Source: Betaproteobacteria bacterium | GTDB taxonomy: Bacteria > Pseudomonadota > Gammaproteobacteria > Burkholderiales > Burkholderiaceae | Length of the DNA: 6,245 nt | Assembly: GCA_013205155.1 (NCBI GenBank) | Contig: JABMMT010000303.1 | Span: forward strand, 1-6,245 | Direction: 5' to 3' | Shown: one piece after another, positions 6,013 through 6,245 of the stretch | How positions within the stretch are numbered: the stretch's first letter is position 1 | Layout: every line of letters starts with the position of its first letter | Translations under genes and position numbers: made by a program | The notes under the pieces: generated by a model | The model's database searches: none | What the model saw: the letters and a program-made list of their open reading frames with translations, nothing else | Told to the model about the DNA's origin: nothing

Positions 6013-6245
6013 ATGAGTAATGCCATTTTGAAGTTAATGGAGCCCAGCAGTATTGCAGTAATTGGGGCTTCAACTGACCCTAAAAAAACGGCTGGTAGGC
6101 CCATCGCTTATTTACAGAAGCATCATTTCAAGGGAAAGATTTATCCAGTGAATCCTAGGGTAGAAGAAATCGCTGGCTTAAAGTGCTATCCCGATATTGA
6201 ATCACTGCCAGAAACCCCAGATGTAGCCATCATCATGGTGGGAAC
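6013..6245 (+). CDS. NDP-forming acyl-CoA synthetase, N-terminal part, 3' end outside window
   Basis: Enzymes of this family join CoA to a carboxylic acid using ATP (ADP-forming), through a phosphorylated enzyme. Only the first 77 residues are visible. They match the CoA-binding Rossmann domain that opens the family: MEPSSIAVIGAST (9-21) with the glycine loop, TAGRPIAYLQKHHFKGKIYPVNPR (strand-helix-strand ending in the VNPR element), then GLKCYPDIESLPETPDVAIIMV. AAGG at 6002-6005 lies 7 bases before the ATG and overlaps the stop of the crotonase gene, so the two are surely co-transcribed. Complete members in one chain are near 700 residues and add a ligase-CoA domain and an ATP-grasp domain, none of which can be checked here. 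It would supply the acyl-CoA used by the crotonase and thiolase. A short stand-alone CoA-binding protein is the less likely alternative. Confidence 0.85.
   Translation, partial: MSNAILKLMEPSSIAVIGASTDPKKTAGRPIAYLQKHHFKGKIYPVNPRVEEIAGLKCYPDIESLPETPDVAIIMVG

Overview
The window looks like catabolic DNA from a betaproteobacterium of the order Burkholderiales. Three things suggest this: a Bug-family periplasmic binding protein (a family greatly expanded in that group), a CaiB/BaiF CoA-transferase, and a PcaF/PaaJ-type thiolase. Base composition is moderate to low in GC, with AT-rich patches, which within that order recalls Polynucleobacter-like freshwater bacteria. That genus guess comes from family knowledge and composition, not from a database match.

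Layout: (1) bases 1-442, plus strand, hold the C-terminal part of a class III CoA-transferase whose start lies left of the window. (2) Bases 452-4100 hold a three-gene minus-strand set, read right to left: an IclR-family regulator, a 3-oxoadipyl-CoA-type thiolase only 4 bases after it, and an MFS transporter carrying an extra C-terminal soluble domain. The transporter ends 9 bases from the convergent CoA-transferase. (3) Bases 4101-4184 are a short divergent control region with a perfect 8-base inverted repeat that overlaps the iclR start codon. (4) Bases 4185-6245, plus strand, hold a tight operon: a Bug-type binding protein, a crotonase-family enzyme, and the N-terminus of an NDP-forming acyl-CoA synthetase cut by the right edge.

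Taken together this reads as a regulated unit for capturing an organic acid and processing it as a CoA thioester. A binding protein may sense or deliver the acid. The acyl-CoA synthetase and/or CoA-transferase would make the thioester, the crotonase would act on an unsaturated acyl-CoA, and the thiolase would cleave a 3-oxoacyl-CoA. The MFS protein may import or export a related compound, and IclR would control both directions. The substrate cannot be read from the sequence; an aromatic or dicarboxylic acid is the best guess from the thiolase type. All genes look intact apart from the two cut by the edges. I saw no RNA gene, insertion sequence, CRISPR array or convincing terminator, and no gene-free stretch exceeds 84 bases.
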